A program made the translations under genes and the position numbers. A stretch of DNA of 64,000 bases from Isoetes taiwanensis (lineage: Eukaryota; Streptophyta; Lycopodiopsida; Isoetales; Isoetaceae). Below are positions 1-10,884 of the stretch, in pieces. The stretch is from contig JAJEKV010000008.1 of assembly GCA_021234155.1 (NCBI GenBank), positions 7,900,445-7,964,444 of the forward strand, given 5' to 3'. Position 1 is the stretch's first letter. Every line of letters starts with the position of its first letter. The notes beneath the pieces are model-generated. The model did not search any database and was not told the origin of the DNA. It worked only from the letters and a program-made list of their open reading frames with translations.

Positions 1-113
1 GGGGATTTTAATTTAAATGTGTTAGATGCAATGGTTTATATTAATTAATGTTAATGGTAGTTATGTGTTAATTGCTATATTAAAAAAAAATTTGGGCCCT
101 TCGGGCCCTTAGG
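1..113 (+). repeat. GC-hairpin-ended dispersed repeat (copy 1, 5' cut by window edge)
   Basis: This segment is closely similar to 17729-17831 and, on the opposite strand, to about 16700-16935. It is AT-rich with TTAATG-type runs, then a poly-A stretch, and ends in a self-complementary GGGCCCTTCGGGCCC hairpin at about 95-110. No coding potential is seen. The layout (A-run followed by a strong terminal hairpin) recalls a non-autonomous element, but no CTRR Helitron end sits directly after the hairpin, so the class is left open. Confidence 0.7.
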
Positions 114-392
114 AAGGAATTTCACATGTTAGAAACAACGATACAAATTATACTAAATGTTAGAAACAATGAGAGAGACTATATTAAATGAGGCAATGTG
201 TATATTACAAAAGGCCTTAACAAATTCGAACATGCAATACAACATGGTTTTTATGATAGGGCCTCTTGACACATTTACAAATATTGTACGAGCATCTCTT
301 ACACACATTCACAAAAAATATACAAGCAGTAAAACCCCCCTTGGAAATCGAATCTGGATACTCCAAGCCTCCTCTATCCCTTCTCTTCCAAC

Positions 393-501
393 AAATCTCT
401 CCTTCTTGTCCTTCCAGAGCGAACGCAACGCAACCAATCATGGGCACATCTGCACATATACTTTTCAACGTAGGATTCCAACCACAATGGCTTAAAAATC
501 C
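393..501 (-). pseudogene. UDP-glycosyltransferase PSPG-box fragment
   Basis: Reading the minus strand from 501, the peptide GFLSHCGWNPTLKSICADVP matches the heart of the plant secondary-product glycosyltransferase (PSPG) box, which binds the UDP-sugar (HCGWNS/T motif). Family-1 glycosyltransferases are about 450-500 residues long; only about 36 residues are recognisable here, and neither the N-terminal acceptor domain nor the end of the PSPG box can be followed. The reading frame stays open to 217 but the downstream residues do not resemble the family. It is a relic fragment, not an active gene. Confidence 0.6.
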
Positions 502-510
502 TGCAAGCCT

Positions 511-2160
511 CATGATCCAAATGATACATGTCATATGTAATACTGACATTGTTTTCTGTCTGTCTAACCACTCTAGGTACTTTTTGTCTGATATGCGTAT
601 TTCTCTCCTAAGCCCAAAATAAAGATGGCAATAATGGTCCCACTGCTAAATAACTTGAGCTCTGCATTAGAATATCTCTCATTGCCCTTGTTTTTACTGG
701 TTCAACCTCGTCAAAATTACTTGATAGAACATGTTTTACTCGGGATAATGTTTCATATCCCTTATCGATCACTGCTAGTTTTTTCTGATTGAGTGAAGAA
801 CAAGACAGGCAAGTCTGTAGGCTTCAAAAGCATGCCAGGAATAAAGTTAACAATCTCATCCTTGATATTTTTCCTGTTGATCCTGCATACAATAATAACT
901 AATTTCATTATTGTTATTGGGCTAACTTCCAATGCAAACAAGAAAAGAAGTTATTATCAACATATAATATATTACCTGTAACAAGAAAAGGTCCTCGACC
1001 TATGTAAAGGAGGCTGCAGAATGGACAAACAGCATCTCGGATAACACTTGGCCGTGAATATGAGTGGTGCTACATCTATGACTTCTGAACCGGCTCTACA
1101 AAATCGGAATTCTTCTGCCATGTATATTCAGCTTCTGCAACTGGCTCTACTGAATCAGAATTTGCCATCTAAAATATCAACAAAAGTAATGACGGGATGA
1201 ATGCTAGGAGAGGATGCTGGACAGAATTCGGTTACATTACAGAGCAAGGTATTGCTTCAAAGAAATAATAGGACAAAACTGATAACCTGTGAAGCAGCTT
1301 CAGTAAATCGCTCACAACTGGTTTTTTTCAGTGATCGCTCACAGCAAGGTTTCTCCAATCGCCCAAAAAACATTACTTTCATCACAACAATATGATCTAT
1401 AGCTGTTATTTTAGAAGAGAAGTTCATAAACGGTTGCAACTCCTCCCTGGTAGCCAAAGTTTCCTTGGCATAAAAATTTGAAAACAATGCCTTGAAAGGA
1501 GCTAACATTGTTTCTCCTCTGTAAACGTCCAGAAGGCAACATAAAGATGAGAATCGTTGCCAAAGCCAAGCGCCCTCAGCATCATACCAGTGTAAAAAAA
1601 AGGAAGCAAATGCACGATTGAAGAATCCTTTTCAAACAAAACACAGTAATAAAGAAGCAGCTGTTGGCTGAGATTAAGAACCCTAAAATTCCACGAGATT
1701 GCCTTTTGTTTCTGTCAAGCTGTAACAAAACCTAAGGCATGTGCCCAACAAACAAATCGACCAGCAACAAACTCCTACAACATGATGTGGATTCCGGCTC
1801 TCAATCTCGCCCAAGAACTAATGTTTGAGAGCTTCCTTGAATTAAAACTAATGCTACAAATGGAATCTGCAACTCGCATCTCAAACTGTGGTCAGAAAGC
1901 GAGATCCTGTTTATTTGCTCCTTTGCCAAAAGAAATTCCTTGCAAAACAATAACTCTGGCCAATTTGTATCACTGCAAATCGAGGTAGCCTAGATGTCTC
2001 CTGTGCCTTCCGATCGACTAAGACCATAATATAGGATGCATACAAACCCTAAAGCTAAGCTATCGAGCCCTGCATGCCTTTAGATTTTTTCTTCTTTTTT
2101 TTTTCCTTTTTTAAACATGGGTCAAACCATTGGCAATTGCCATAAAAAAAACATGAAACT
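511..2160. other. Non-coding stretch, nothing recognised
   Basis: About 1.6 kb with only short chance reading frames. A minus-strand frame at 1257-1508 (83 residues) has no recognisable motif. No inverted repeats or poly-A insert boundaries stand out. Confidence 0.5.
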
Positions 2161-2161
2161 G

Positions 2162-2284
2162 TATGCGCACTCTAGACGTACGCATTAGTACATCCACGAG
2201 ATTACACAACCAAATCATATAAAAACCTTAGGGAAAAAAGTATAAAAATACAAAAACAACCCCCTGTTATTGTGCTACATATTT
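2162..2284 (+). repeat. Short dispersed repeat (about 120 bp), copy 1
   Basis: Runs from GCGCACTCTAGACGTACGCA to CCCCCTGTTATTGTGCTACATATTTA. The same unit is found reversed at about 15785-15900 and, more diverged, at about 20240-20366. All three share the CACTCTAGA start, an AAATCATA-AAAACCTTAG core and the CTGTTAT-TGCTA terminus. It is MITE- or SINE-sized with no coding capacity; the class is not determined. Confidence 0.65.
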
Positions 2285-3659
2285 AGTTAGTAAGGTAATA
2301 ATAAAGTATAAAGTTAAGGAAAAGCTAAGGTTATAGGTTTAAAATAAAATATTAAGGGTTTTGGATCAAGGAATTGGGCTAGTGGTTTATTTAGGATTAA
2401 AGGCTAAGTTAAGGAGGGGTATGCTACTGGATAAGTATTTATGATTACGGGATGTGTAGTTTAACAAGGTAGCTAGTTGTATATCTAAACCCTTTGGAAA
2501 TAACTAAATTAGCAAAGGGAAAATATATGCTAGGGGTATTACTAGCTGGGAATGGGTGCAGGAATTAATAAACTAGTTAGCAGGGTTATGGAAGCCACCG
2601 TCATTAAGGTTATAAGTAGTAATTTGAAGGAAGTTGATCTAGTTAAAAGTAATAAGATATTAGTGAAGGTTGTATTTTGCTTAAGCACCGGCCATTGCAT
2701 GTTGCATGGTAGAGATAGTAATGTTTATACGAGCATATAACTGGATTTCCTTTGTTGCATGAGGTGTAAATTATGGAATTTCTAAGGTAAATTTGATATG
2801 GAAATGTGCCTAGCTGATATTGAGTGGAATTCATAGTATTGTGATCTATGTGTAGTATAATTCTTTGATATAGACCTCTGGGGCTGGAGTCTAGGTGCGA
2901 TGTTCTAGACTCGCGGTTATTGCACAGTGCTATGGTATTATTTGAACATCGAGCGTTGGTACCGTATGGTACAACGTCATGCACAGTTAAGTGGTCCTCC
3001 AATGTTGGACGCAGCGTGGATGGGTGTGTACACACCTGGTTACCCCGCCTCTATGTCACTGGCCTGATCAGCCGAGTTGACCTTCCTCTGACCCAGAGGA
3101 ATATTGGTTGCAATGTTGATGCTATGATTGCTTGGTTATTATATATGTGGTCTTCTTTGTTGGAATTAAGTTGCATTGGTCATGTTTGCTGGACTAGTTA
3201 CTTGGATTGCAGGGGCGAGGCTACGGTAAGGTTAGGTTGTTGTTCTAGGTTAACGCCTTGTATTGTTGAAGCTAGATATGTCCCCCGATCCCCACTTAGT
3301 CCGTGTGACTAACCCCGTGGTTGATGGTGTAAGCAGAGGTGCGAGATGCTTCGAAAAGTAGCCAAGCTTCGGAAAGGCGAGAGTAGACGTGCGTGGATTC
3401 CTATTCAATAAACTTGATTATTATTACTATTATTTTTTATATATGGGCTTGAAGCTATAGTATTAAGAACATTCATTGTGTGCGGGGATATTGCTGAGTA
3501 ATGGGCAAGTATATGTTTGGGACCTTATAGCATATACAAAGATTAAATTCTTTACCTAAGTATACATGTATTAATTTCTTGAGTCCCGGAGATTAAGTAG
3601 ATCCAATGGTAGAGATCGATGGGATCTCCAGTTACCGAGAGGTTAACTGGCCAGGCCCG
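2285..3659. other. Non-coding stretch, possible LTR debris
   Basis: No family-level coding similarity is visible. A plus-strand frame at 2920-3312 (130 residues) has no recognisable domain. AATAAA near 3408 and the GC-richer 3290-3400 block would fit an LTR or transcript end, but no paired copy exists in the window, so this stays unassigned. Confidence 0.4.
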
Positions 3660-4352
3660 TCACACACGACGTCCCCCATAATAGGAAACAAAATACGCTG
3701 CCTTATTTAGAATGTTACAGTTGTCAAGAACACGACCCTTAGTATCTCCAGCACCCCATCATAGGTACAGGTCCTTCCCCTTTTCTATCATGGAATCACT
3801 CACATTATGCAGATGACAGAAATAATGCACCTTCTCGATGTCCTTCATACAGTAGCCCACCATCCCTTCAAAGCAGTGGAGGCTCGTATTCCTCAGCACC
3901 TTACAGACCAAAACCACACCTACTGGCTTACATGGCAAGTTGAAGTCCCTCTTGATAGCTTCATTGATTGCCTTTGGAATTTTAAAACGTTCTCTTAGAA
4001 CACTCTGCACATGTAAGTGATTTGTAGATGAACCTCTCTCCAAGGCAACAGCCCCTGCTATGCATCTTCTATCACAAAAGGATGATAGGGCCTGATAGAA
4101 ACTGAGAGGCATGTCCTGGCCTGAGAGGCCTAATGTGACAGACACATCAATTGCCGCCCAACTCATGGAGGAATTGGGCATAGCATGAGGCTCTTGAGTT
4201 TGCCCAGAGTTACATGTGCCATGCATGGCAGCAATAGGCCAGATGGGATGCATCTCTGCAGTAGCAGACATAGCAAGAATGGAACCAACATTAGGAATAG
4301 CAGCTTGGCCTCCTACACCCCTGCCCTTTCTCGCTGCCGTCCTCAAAGACAT
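3660..4352 (-). pseudogene. Rep-like HUH endonuclease, copy A (decayed, 3' truncated)
   Basis: The frame starting at the ATG at 4352 gives about 230 residues with one internal TGA after KGKDLYL. Visible motifs in order are SVTLGLS (residues 71-77, motif I position), LERGSSTNHLHVQ with an HLH His-hydrophobic-His pair (112-114, motif II) and GYCMKD with Tyr and Lys (166-171, motif III). This is the motif order and spacing of the HUH rolling-circle nuclease domain of CRESS-type Rep and of replitron transposases. No SF3 helicase segment follows. The copy stops at YYGGRR near 3660, where unrelated sequence begins; two other copies continue for over 100 more residues. The ATG is chosen because copies B and C show a similar ATG followed by a basic Ala/Lys-rich start. 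Upstream (4353-4463) the frame is open and contains CAG|GTGAGC, so it may be leader with an intron. Confidence 0.7.
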
Positions 4353-4463
4353 AATAAAAAAGCAAGCACAAGAACGACACACGAAGAAGGAGGTGCTCAC
4401 CTGCTTGAACGACCAAGCATACCAAACTTGAAAGAAACGCCTCGCCGATCGCTTCATGGCCAT

Positions 4464-5030
4464 TCTGACATCTGCAGCAAACGGAATTAGAAGGGGCCTC
4501 CGCTGCTCTCCAGATGCCTAAGGCCCACGTGCACTCTCATCCGCAACTCCACCTTCGGCACCAAAATATACAGCTTCTTCCCAGAAGGCAGAGGCCAGTG
4601 TCAGATTCATATGGCCTCACATACAAATACCTCTATAAAAGTTATGAAATCTTGAGTTATAAATCTATGCTTCTTGATCAGGGCAACATTATCAAGCCGA
4701 TTCCAATCTCGCCAGAGCCAAGAATAGGTGACTTTAATAAATCTTTTATGTTTCATGTGCATCCGAAGGTACTTCCGATGGCATTTGTTTTAATAACAAT
4801 TTACTCTACAGCAGCCCGGAAGCTATTCATGTGTAGAACATAAAAAGTGTACTTTGATATTTGAAAATCTCTTAGTTACTCCTTTGGCTGGTTTTGCAGC
4901 ACATTTTTTCTTGACCCAGGAGCAGATTACAAGGCAAATTTTGTTTAGCCACCAAAGTTTCTAGTATTTATTGATATAGTACAATGAGATACGCTTGAAT
5001 TTTGCCCCTTAAAACGTGACATTGATGCCC
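4464..5030. other. Flank of Rep copy A, no gene seen
   Basis: Sequence immediately upstream of the minus-strand Rep-like copy. No inverted terminal repeat shared with the other Rep copies could be found by eye. Confidence 0.4.
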
Positions 5031-5074
5031 TGCCCTCAAAAGAAATTGATAGTTCATAAATAATTGACTCTTGG

Positions 5075-5160
5075 ATAAATACCGGCTGGTATAACAGAGG
5101 TTATAGACCTAAAACCTCAAAATATACTCCAGATCCCAGGTTCGACCTCTCTTGACCTCT
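5075..5160 (+). repeat. Possible tRNA-derived SINE head
   Basis: A CGGCTGGTATAACAGAGG box-A-like stretch is followed about 50 bases later by CAGGTTCGACCTC, close to the RNA polymerase III box B. The spacing is like a tRNA, but no canonical acceptor stem can be drawn, so it is read as a degenerate SINE head rather than a tRNA gene. Confidence 0.35.
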
Positions 5161-5216
5161 CGGCTCATGTGACGTTCCAGGGAAATATATGCCATAAATA
5201 TGTATATTTCCAGGCC

Positions 5217-5841
5217 TGTCACTATACAAGTCTACCTTCATAGCCTTGTATACCATAGATTAGTGGCATAAGGTGAATGACTATGTTATTTATATAACTT
5301 AGCCAACCTTAGGTTAAGACCATTTTCCACGTGGCCTTAACCTATTGGGCACCCACCACATGGGACTGTTCTATTGGAGCCACGTGGCATAACATGTGAA
5401 CCCTAACCTATAAAGGCCTAAACCCTAACCATAGGCCTCTTTCCTGGCTCCAACAGTCTGTGGCCCTTTTTCGCGCTCGAAACTCCGTTTCGAGAACCGT
5501 TTGCTATGGCATAGCCTAGCACAGTAGCCCCTAGAACATGTGCACGTCCTTGGAGTGAGGGCTACTTCGAGCATCTCGAAGACCATGGAGCCGCCGGGAA
5601 TAGGAGGGAGTTCCTCAGGAGCATGTATTTGAATTAGAGTTCTTTGTAGATCATTTTGAAGTTAGGACTCCAAATGAGTTAGCATTTCGTGTCTCTAGTA
5701 GAGCCTTCTTAGACACAGTATAGATCTTGAACCATAATCAATGAACCCTAACTGTAAGTTAGATGTATATGATTAGGTTTAGATGTTCTCCTTATTATGA
5801 TCATGTTATGTGGATATGTGTCCTCTTGTATTGGGAAGGGG
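5217..5841 (+). repeat. LTR fragment (5' part, plus orientation)
   Basis: Starts TGTCACTATACAAG and matches, with scattered differences, the LTR at 47136-47720 (shared blocks: AGCCAACCTTAGG, CACGTGGC, AACTCCGTTTCGAG, GAAGTTAGGACTCCA, GTATTGGGAAGGGGAGTAGAGAC). It breaks off at GTAGAGAC/TGTGACG, where the same LTR family resumes in the opposite orientation. Confidence 0.75.
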
Positions 5842-6840
5842 AGTAGAGACTGTGACGCTCCTAGAATCTATACGATGCTCTCATTGTACAAATACGGGAA
5901 TTTCCCTCCCATGGCGACTACATCACCATGGTAAGGCCCTCCGTCATGCTCGGACCCCTATGGCCAAGTGTCCGGGCGAGGATCACGAAGGTGTCATTCG
6001 TCCAACGTCCTCTATGGGAAATCCTATACAGCGGAAGCATACATATACGTTAGTATACAACAATCATGCTAATATAATATACCACCACAAATGGTGGCCC
6101 ATCCATCATCATCAACGAAAAGACAATACAACCAAATAACAAATGACAAGGTGCTACCCGAGGCTCAAACTTTAAGGGGTCAACTGACGGCCAGGCCTCA
6201 AGATAACAGCAGACGGAAGTATAACATGGCGTTGGCTGGCATAAGACAATGGCTAGGGTAGTCCACTTCATCCGCCCCTCCTGTACACACTTTGCAGATA
6301 GGCTGAATCATGTTATGATGCGCTTGTAGTCCTTCGGAGACGCAATCCCAAGGAATCACCCTATGGGACTACTCCGAGTTACATATTCCTGGTCCGATGA
6401 GGCAGGTCAGAGAAGCTTCTCCTCCCGGATCACAATGGTTCCCTGGGTGTGCTAGAGGATACCTGCCACACCTGCAACACCCAAATCCGTACCCGACTTA
6501 CCCCCCTAAATCTACACAAAGTCGAGGATGTCCATAAAGGCCATATTCAACGGCGAAGGTATCAGACCCATACCCGGCCCATATATAGTGACCGTCTATA
6601 GGCCTAGCACACTGTAGGAGCCCCAGTAGCCATGCTCAGCAAGGCTCCACCCCTGCTTCACCAGTTGTGTCTGTTGTTTGGTGCTGAACCACATCATAGC
6701 ATCCTCAGCCAGGTTGGCTCTTGTGCACATGTCGCAAGTATTGGGTTTTAAGGGGTCTAGCTAGAAACATCTCTAACTCTAAGAGGCTTTCAGGACTCTA
6801 CCCTTCCCTTAACCCAATACACGGAGGAAGTCTAAAGAAA
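5842..6840 (-). repeat. LTR fragment (3' part, inverted orientation)
   Basis: The reverse complement matches the 3' part of the LTR at 43441-44321 and 47700-48573. TGACGCTCC at 5843 corresponds to the LTR end at GGATCGTCA; CAGCGGAAGCATAC, CATCCATCATC, GGAATCACCCTATGGGACTACTCC and CTCTACCCTTCCC blocks follow in the expected reversed order. It adjoins the plus-oriented fragment head to head, so no intact LTR is present here. Confidence 0.7.
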
Positions 6841-6939
6841 GAATATAAACACCATCCAAGTACCCATCATCATCCAAAACAACATACGAAAGAGAATTTA
6901 ACCATTCCACATTTCACATATAGATCATGACCAAGACAA

Positions 6940-6949
6940 TTACAATTTA
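6940..6949 (+). repeat. Target-site duplication, left (MULE)
   Basis: TTACAATTTA, repeated with one mismatch as TTACATTTTA at 7673-7682. A 9-11 bp duplication is diagnostic of Mutator-like elements. Confidence 0.8.
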
Positions 6950-7672
6950 GGGAAATTTACCAAAATAACCCTAATCGTTGACTTATTTCCCAAAAAGCCC
7001 TTTGTATTTTTAAAATTCCTAAATGCCCTTAATTTCTCAAGTATTTTTCCAAATAGCCCTTTGTAATTTAAAAATCACCAGAGATAAGCCTATCATTCCC
7101 AGAGAGAAGACAATTAATTTAATGTTTTTATAAAAATTGTATTGAAGGAGAAGCTTTATGGGCATCTTGTGAAGAAGCTACTTCATACCCATTCAGGTTA
7201 CTTGTAGAGCTCATTTTGCTATTGATATGTTGGAGCTATTTATCCTCCAAATATAGAACTTCTTAAAAATAATGAAATGCTGCCTCTGCAACATGTCGTC
7301 CTCCTGGCAGGCCTAAAAGAAAACGGGATAAGACAGAAGATAAGGATAGAGAAAAGCGTATGTACAAGTGCACACATTGTGATAATGTCGGACAAAATGA
7401 ACGCAGCTGCAGAAATCCTATTTGACATTTCTATTGCATATTTTTGTCATAATAATTTTCTAAAATTTATTTTCCAAATTATTGTCTCTATAAGAAACAC
7501 TTCCTCTATAGAAAATGATCCTCTATTGTAAATATGTGCTTTTTAGTGATTTTTTGGATACAAAAGGATTTGGAAAAATACTTAAAAATTAAGGGCATTT
7601 TGGGAATTTCAAAAATACAAAGGGCTTTTAAGGAATTAAGTGAACAATTAAAGTTATTTTAGTAAATTTCCC
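6950..7672 (+). mobile_element. Mutator-like element (MULE), 723 bp deletion derivative
   Basis: The ends are long inverted repeats of about 110 bp: 6950-7060 beginning GGGAAATTTACCAAAATAAC matches the reverse complement of 7563-7672 almost base for base. Flanks carry a 10-bp duplication with one mismatch. The interior keeps only the C-terminal end of a MULE transposase. It is therefore a once autonomous family member now internally deleted and unable to move without a helper. Confidence 0.85.
7226..7425 (+). pseudogene. MULE transposase C-terminal remnant (CCHC zinc knuckle)
   Basis: Frame at 7282-7425 reads ATCRPPGRPKRKRDK, then KCTHCDNVGQNERSC, ending in TGA. The proline/arginine stretch followed by a CX2CX4-type knuckle is the typical end of plant MuDR-class transposases; the usual His of the knuckle (GHNRRTC) appears as Gln here. 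Upstream residues YPPNIELLKNNEMLPL lie in another frame (7226-7290), so there is at least one frameshift. The catalytic DDE domain is absent. Confidence 0.75.
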
Positions 7673-7682
7673 TTACATTTTA
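7673..7682 (+). repeat. Target-site duplication, right (MULE)
   Basis: TTACATTTTA, partner of 6940-6949 with one mismatch. Confidence 0.8.
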
Positions 7683-7929
7683 AGATAAGGTAGAAGAGGT
7701 GGCAACTTCTTGTAATTGTGTAGTGATAAGGATTTTTCTACATAGAAATTCCTTGTTCTTTCTCCATCCCTAATTGTTATAGCCATAAAAAGGAAGGTAC
7801 TGTATGGAATTACAGCACTGAACTTTTTAACAATTAAGGGGTTACACTCTGATGTGGTGATCCCAAGTCCAAAGAGGTCTTAAAAAGAGCACACATTTTG
7901 TTGTATTTACAGGTTAGTGTGCATCTTTC

Positions 7930-9649
7930 TTACATCTTAGACAGCTTCGCAAGTATAGACTTTGTCATGAAGGTAGAAGTGCTTCCTGCTATTGATTCGA
8001 GCAAGTGTTTCTGCGCCTTCACTCTTACACCATGCTTGGAAAGCATATTAAGTAGAAGAGTAGCAAACTTTAAAGACTCCTTGAACTGCCCTACTACTGC
8101 CTTCAATGAACTGATGAGTCCATCCAGTATTCTAGTATCTATGACAGGTTGTTGGTTCAGCAAAGTCTGGATGACACCAACAATGGGCTCATTCCATGTC
8201 AATGATCTGACAATATTGTGGTGTGCATAAAGATTGTGGAATGTCTTTTCATCCTGCCATTCTGCTTCACAAAACAGCCTCTCGGAGAGATGGGCCAAAG
8301 TATCTGCTGGTAGTTCTTTTAAAACACGATTAATCATGTCACACTGAAAGCTTGAAGCTCCTTCCCTTCTAAGCATGAGAGGAACCAATAATGCATCCAA
8401 AATAACCTTTGGATGCGTCTTGGCCGCCATCATCACAGCACATGTCAGTACTCTTGATGTTGGGTGCTTCAGTTCTAGGAGCTTTGGAAAGAGAGTAAAA
8501 CTGACCACCTGAATGGACCACATATAACCTTCCTGCTCTCCAAGCAAATGATTGACAAAAAGAAGAATTATATTATCTTCCATTTTCCAGGGCTTTATTG
8601 TGTTGAACAAACTGACTAAGTCAGGACAGAGCCTAAAGATACACAAACCCTTTGCAACGTCCAGTTCTGATATTGAAGTCTTTGGTGCCAAAAGCATCTC
8701 CCTCAAAGATAGTGCCTGAGAATGCAATTGAACATCAAGTGCAGCACCAATCGTAACCTCCGGATCCTCCTGAGTTATGCATATATCCTTTTCTCCAGTA
8801 ATGACAGACTGCTCATCCATCTCCATGGCAGGAATAGCAGCTTCATTTTCCGCCTCTCTAACAGGTACCAGAGCATTATCTTTATGTGAATTGGCATCTA
8901 ATCTTTTCTCATGTTGATCAAAGAGGCTTGAAATGGTATCATCCTCCAAAACTTGGTTTGCTTCAATATCCACCTTTTCAACCTCTTCTGAAAGCGGTTG
9001 CAGCTTAGAAAAAAACATCCCTTCAGTAGTCTTTAACTCATCGAACAGTTGTAGAAAAGGATCACACTCTGTCATACATTCCTGAATTATACCACTTCCC
9101 TGAATTTTCTGCTCTGGACATGGAAACCAACTTTCATTGACAGGTGCAGACACAGCATTGCACTTATACAATGGCACTAAACTTACCATCAACTGATGCA
9201 TTGGCAGACATGAAATCAAGAAGCATTTTGGCACCACGATAAACCCAAAAGTCTCCACTTCATGTGAGGATAGTAGCCGCTTGGCAAGCTTCTCGAGGTC
9301 ACCAGAGCGAAATCTGGAGTATTGTGCGACTAAAAATGCAAGAACATTGGCCTGCATAGCACATGGCAAAGTCTGCATCCAAATGCAACTGCACCAAAAG
9401 GCTGTAAGAAAATGCAGATACTTACTCCCCTAACGTTCCTTCCTGCGTAAACACCACTTCCCAAGCCAGAAGGTCAGGTATCAGTTTCCATAATGTAGCA
9501 ACAGATGCTCCTCGTTTCCGACTACCCAATGATGAGCAGCGGCCTTGTGACTCCACCCAATGCATAGCTGCTCCGACTGGGCTTGGTGACTCCTGAAGGA
9601 TCTGCAGCAGAGGCAACCATTCTTGTATACGCACCTCTAATTCTTCCAT
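7930..9649 (-). CDS. FANCE: FANCE-like Fanconi anaemia core complex subunit
   Basis: FANCE bridges the Fanconi core complex to FANCD2 during interstrand crosslink repair and meiotic recombination in the nucleus. Exon 1 (9649 to about 9430) starts MEELEVRIQEWLPLLQIL and resembles the N-terminus of plant FANCE proteins; the large exon (about 9395-7930) holds QTLPCAMQANVLAFL, an acidic poorly conserved linker, then an all-helical repeat region and the ending LLESIAGSTSTFMTKSILAKL, typical of the FANCE C-terminal domain. Total is about 555 residues, close to the family norm (human 536). The splice is unresolved: a strong donor GTAAGT lies at 9425, but acceptors preserving frame give an intron of only 37 bases; an alternative donor at GAA|GTGGTG gives about 85 bases and joins in frame. 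No internal stop is seen in the 482-codon exon. Assignment rests on recalled family character, not a search. Confidence 0.72.
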
Positions 9650-10082
9650 AAAGCTTAAACCCTAACTAGAGGCGGTGGCCACGATACCCCACTTACAGTG
9701 ATTTTCCACTACAATCGTAAAATAAGAGTCTCCATATTGATATGCAAGAATTTATGAGGGAAGTTGTCTTAATGGATGTTTTCATCTTTTATTGTGGGCC
9801 ATTGATGGGCGGAATATTCCTTACATTGTGCCAAATAAGGGCCTCAGATTTTTTGGCCTCTACCCCAATGAAACTTACAATGGTGCAAATTGAACCAACA
9901 AAACCCACTCGATTCGACACAAGTAAACATCAACAACAAACTACAGGCAGAACCCATCACAAATCCGGCAGAGGCAGCACAAATCCTGCAGAAGCAGAGG
10001 CGGCTCTCCAATTGCCTCTCCTGGAAGGAACTTTTCTACCCCCCAGACCATAAAGAACAGAGAACAACAGAATAGGGCTTGG
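9650..10082. promoter_or_regulatory. Upstream region of the FANCE-like gene
   Basis: Divergent intergenic sequence directly 5' of the minus-strand gene. No clear TATA box or CpG-rich core can be pointed out. Short plus-strand frames (9742-10053) have no recognisable content. Confidence 0.3.
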
Positions 10083-10150
10083 AGGATTCGAACCTCTAGG
10101 CCAAATTAACCATACCAGAAGCCACTAGAAAAACTAACACCATGCCCATC
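10083..10150 (-). repeat. Possible tRNA-derived SINE head
   Basis: On the minus strand, TAGTGGCTTCTGG (box-A-like) precedes AGGTTCGAATCCTCC, an exact pol III box B, by about 30 bases. No complete cloverleaf is possible, so it is read as a tRNA-derived repeat, not a tRNA. Confidence 0.4.
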
Positions 10151-10666
10151 TCAAAACTACATCCGGCAAAGAAGAAACCATAGCCAATGTGTGATTTGGA
10201 CCCACACATCCCAAACTGGTTTGGACTTCGGGCCCCTCTCATCGGTCTGCACTGCCTGAAACAATTAAGAAAAAGACTCCGACTGTGGAATTCGAACAAA
10301 AACACAAAACACAAATGGGAAGATCCCAAGGTAAAATGCCAATGGTGCAGACTCCCGGAGAACTCAGGGCTGGAAAAACCACAGACTCCCTGCAAGCCAT
10401 CTCTGGGTGGTGCTCGAACTCCGGCTATGGCCTCTGCCCTCCAGTTCTGAAAATTTAAATTCCCAGACCAAAATCCTGACCTGCCTGCCGCAACAGTTCC
10501 TCTATGCCCGACTTACTGGCAAGATCAAAATTCCCTCACCTAAGCTCTCCATGCCCCAACGCCATTCACCAGGAACCATCGTGTCCTTGCTCCAAATCTT
10601 TCCCAATTTCACCAAGATTTCTTTCCCCCTTAAACCCCTGCAAAAATACCAATCCATCCAAGCCTC

Positions 10667-10884
10667 AAAATAGAAGGGGAAAACTACAATATACCCCTAA
10701 CTTTTTGCAAAATTCACAAAATGCCCCTAACTTTCTAAAAATTCACAAAATGCCCTATACAGACTTGTGGACCGTGTGAATTTTGCACTATTTAGGGGCA
10801 TTTTGTGAATTTTTAGAAAGTTAGGGGCATTTTGTGAATTTTGCAAAAAGTTAGGGGTATATTGTAGTTTTTCCCAAAATAGAA
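10667..10884. mobile_element. Foldback MITE with 9-bp target duplication
   Basis: The element 10676-10875 (200 bp) is almost wholly an inverted repeat: GGGGAAAACTACAATATACC at the left, its complement ending TGTAGTTTTTCCC at the right, with a short spacer around 10750-10790. It is flanked by AAAATAGAA at 10667-10675 and 10876-10884. A 9-bp duplication and GGG-A ends point to a MULE-type MITE. It does not share obvious internal sequence with the MULE at 6950. Confidence 0.85.

Noticed and set aside
2920..3312. 130-codon plus-strand frame as a gene
   Set aside because: Unusual composition with no domain, no paralogue in the window and an overlapping equally long minus-strand frame.
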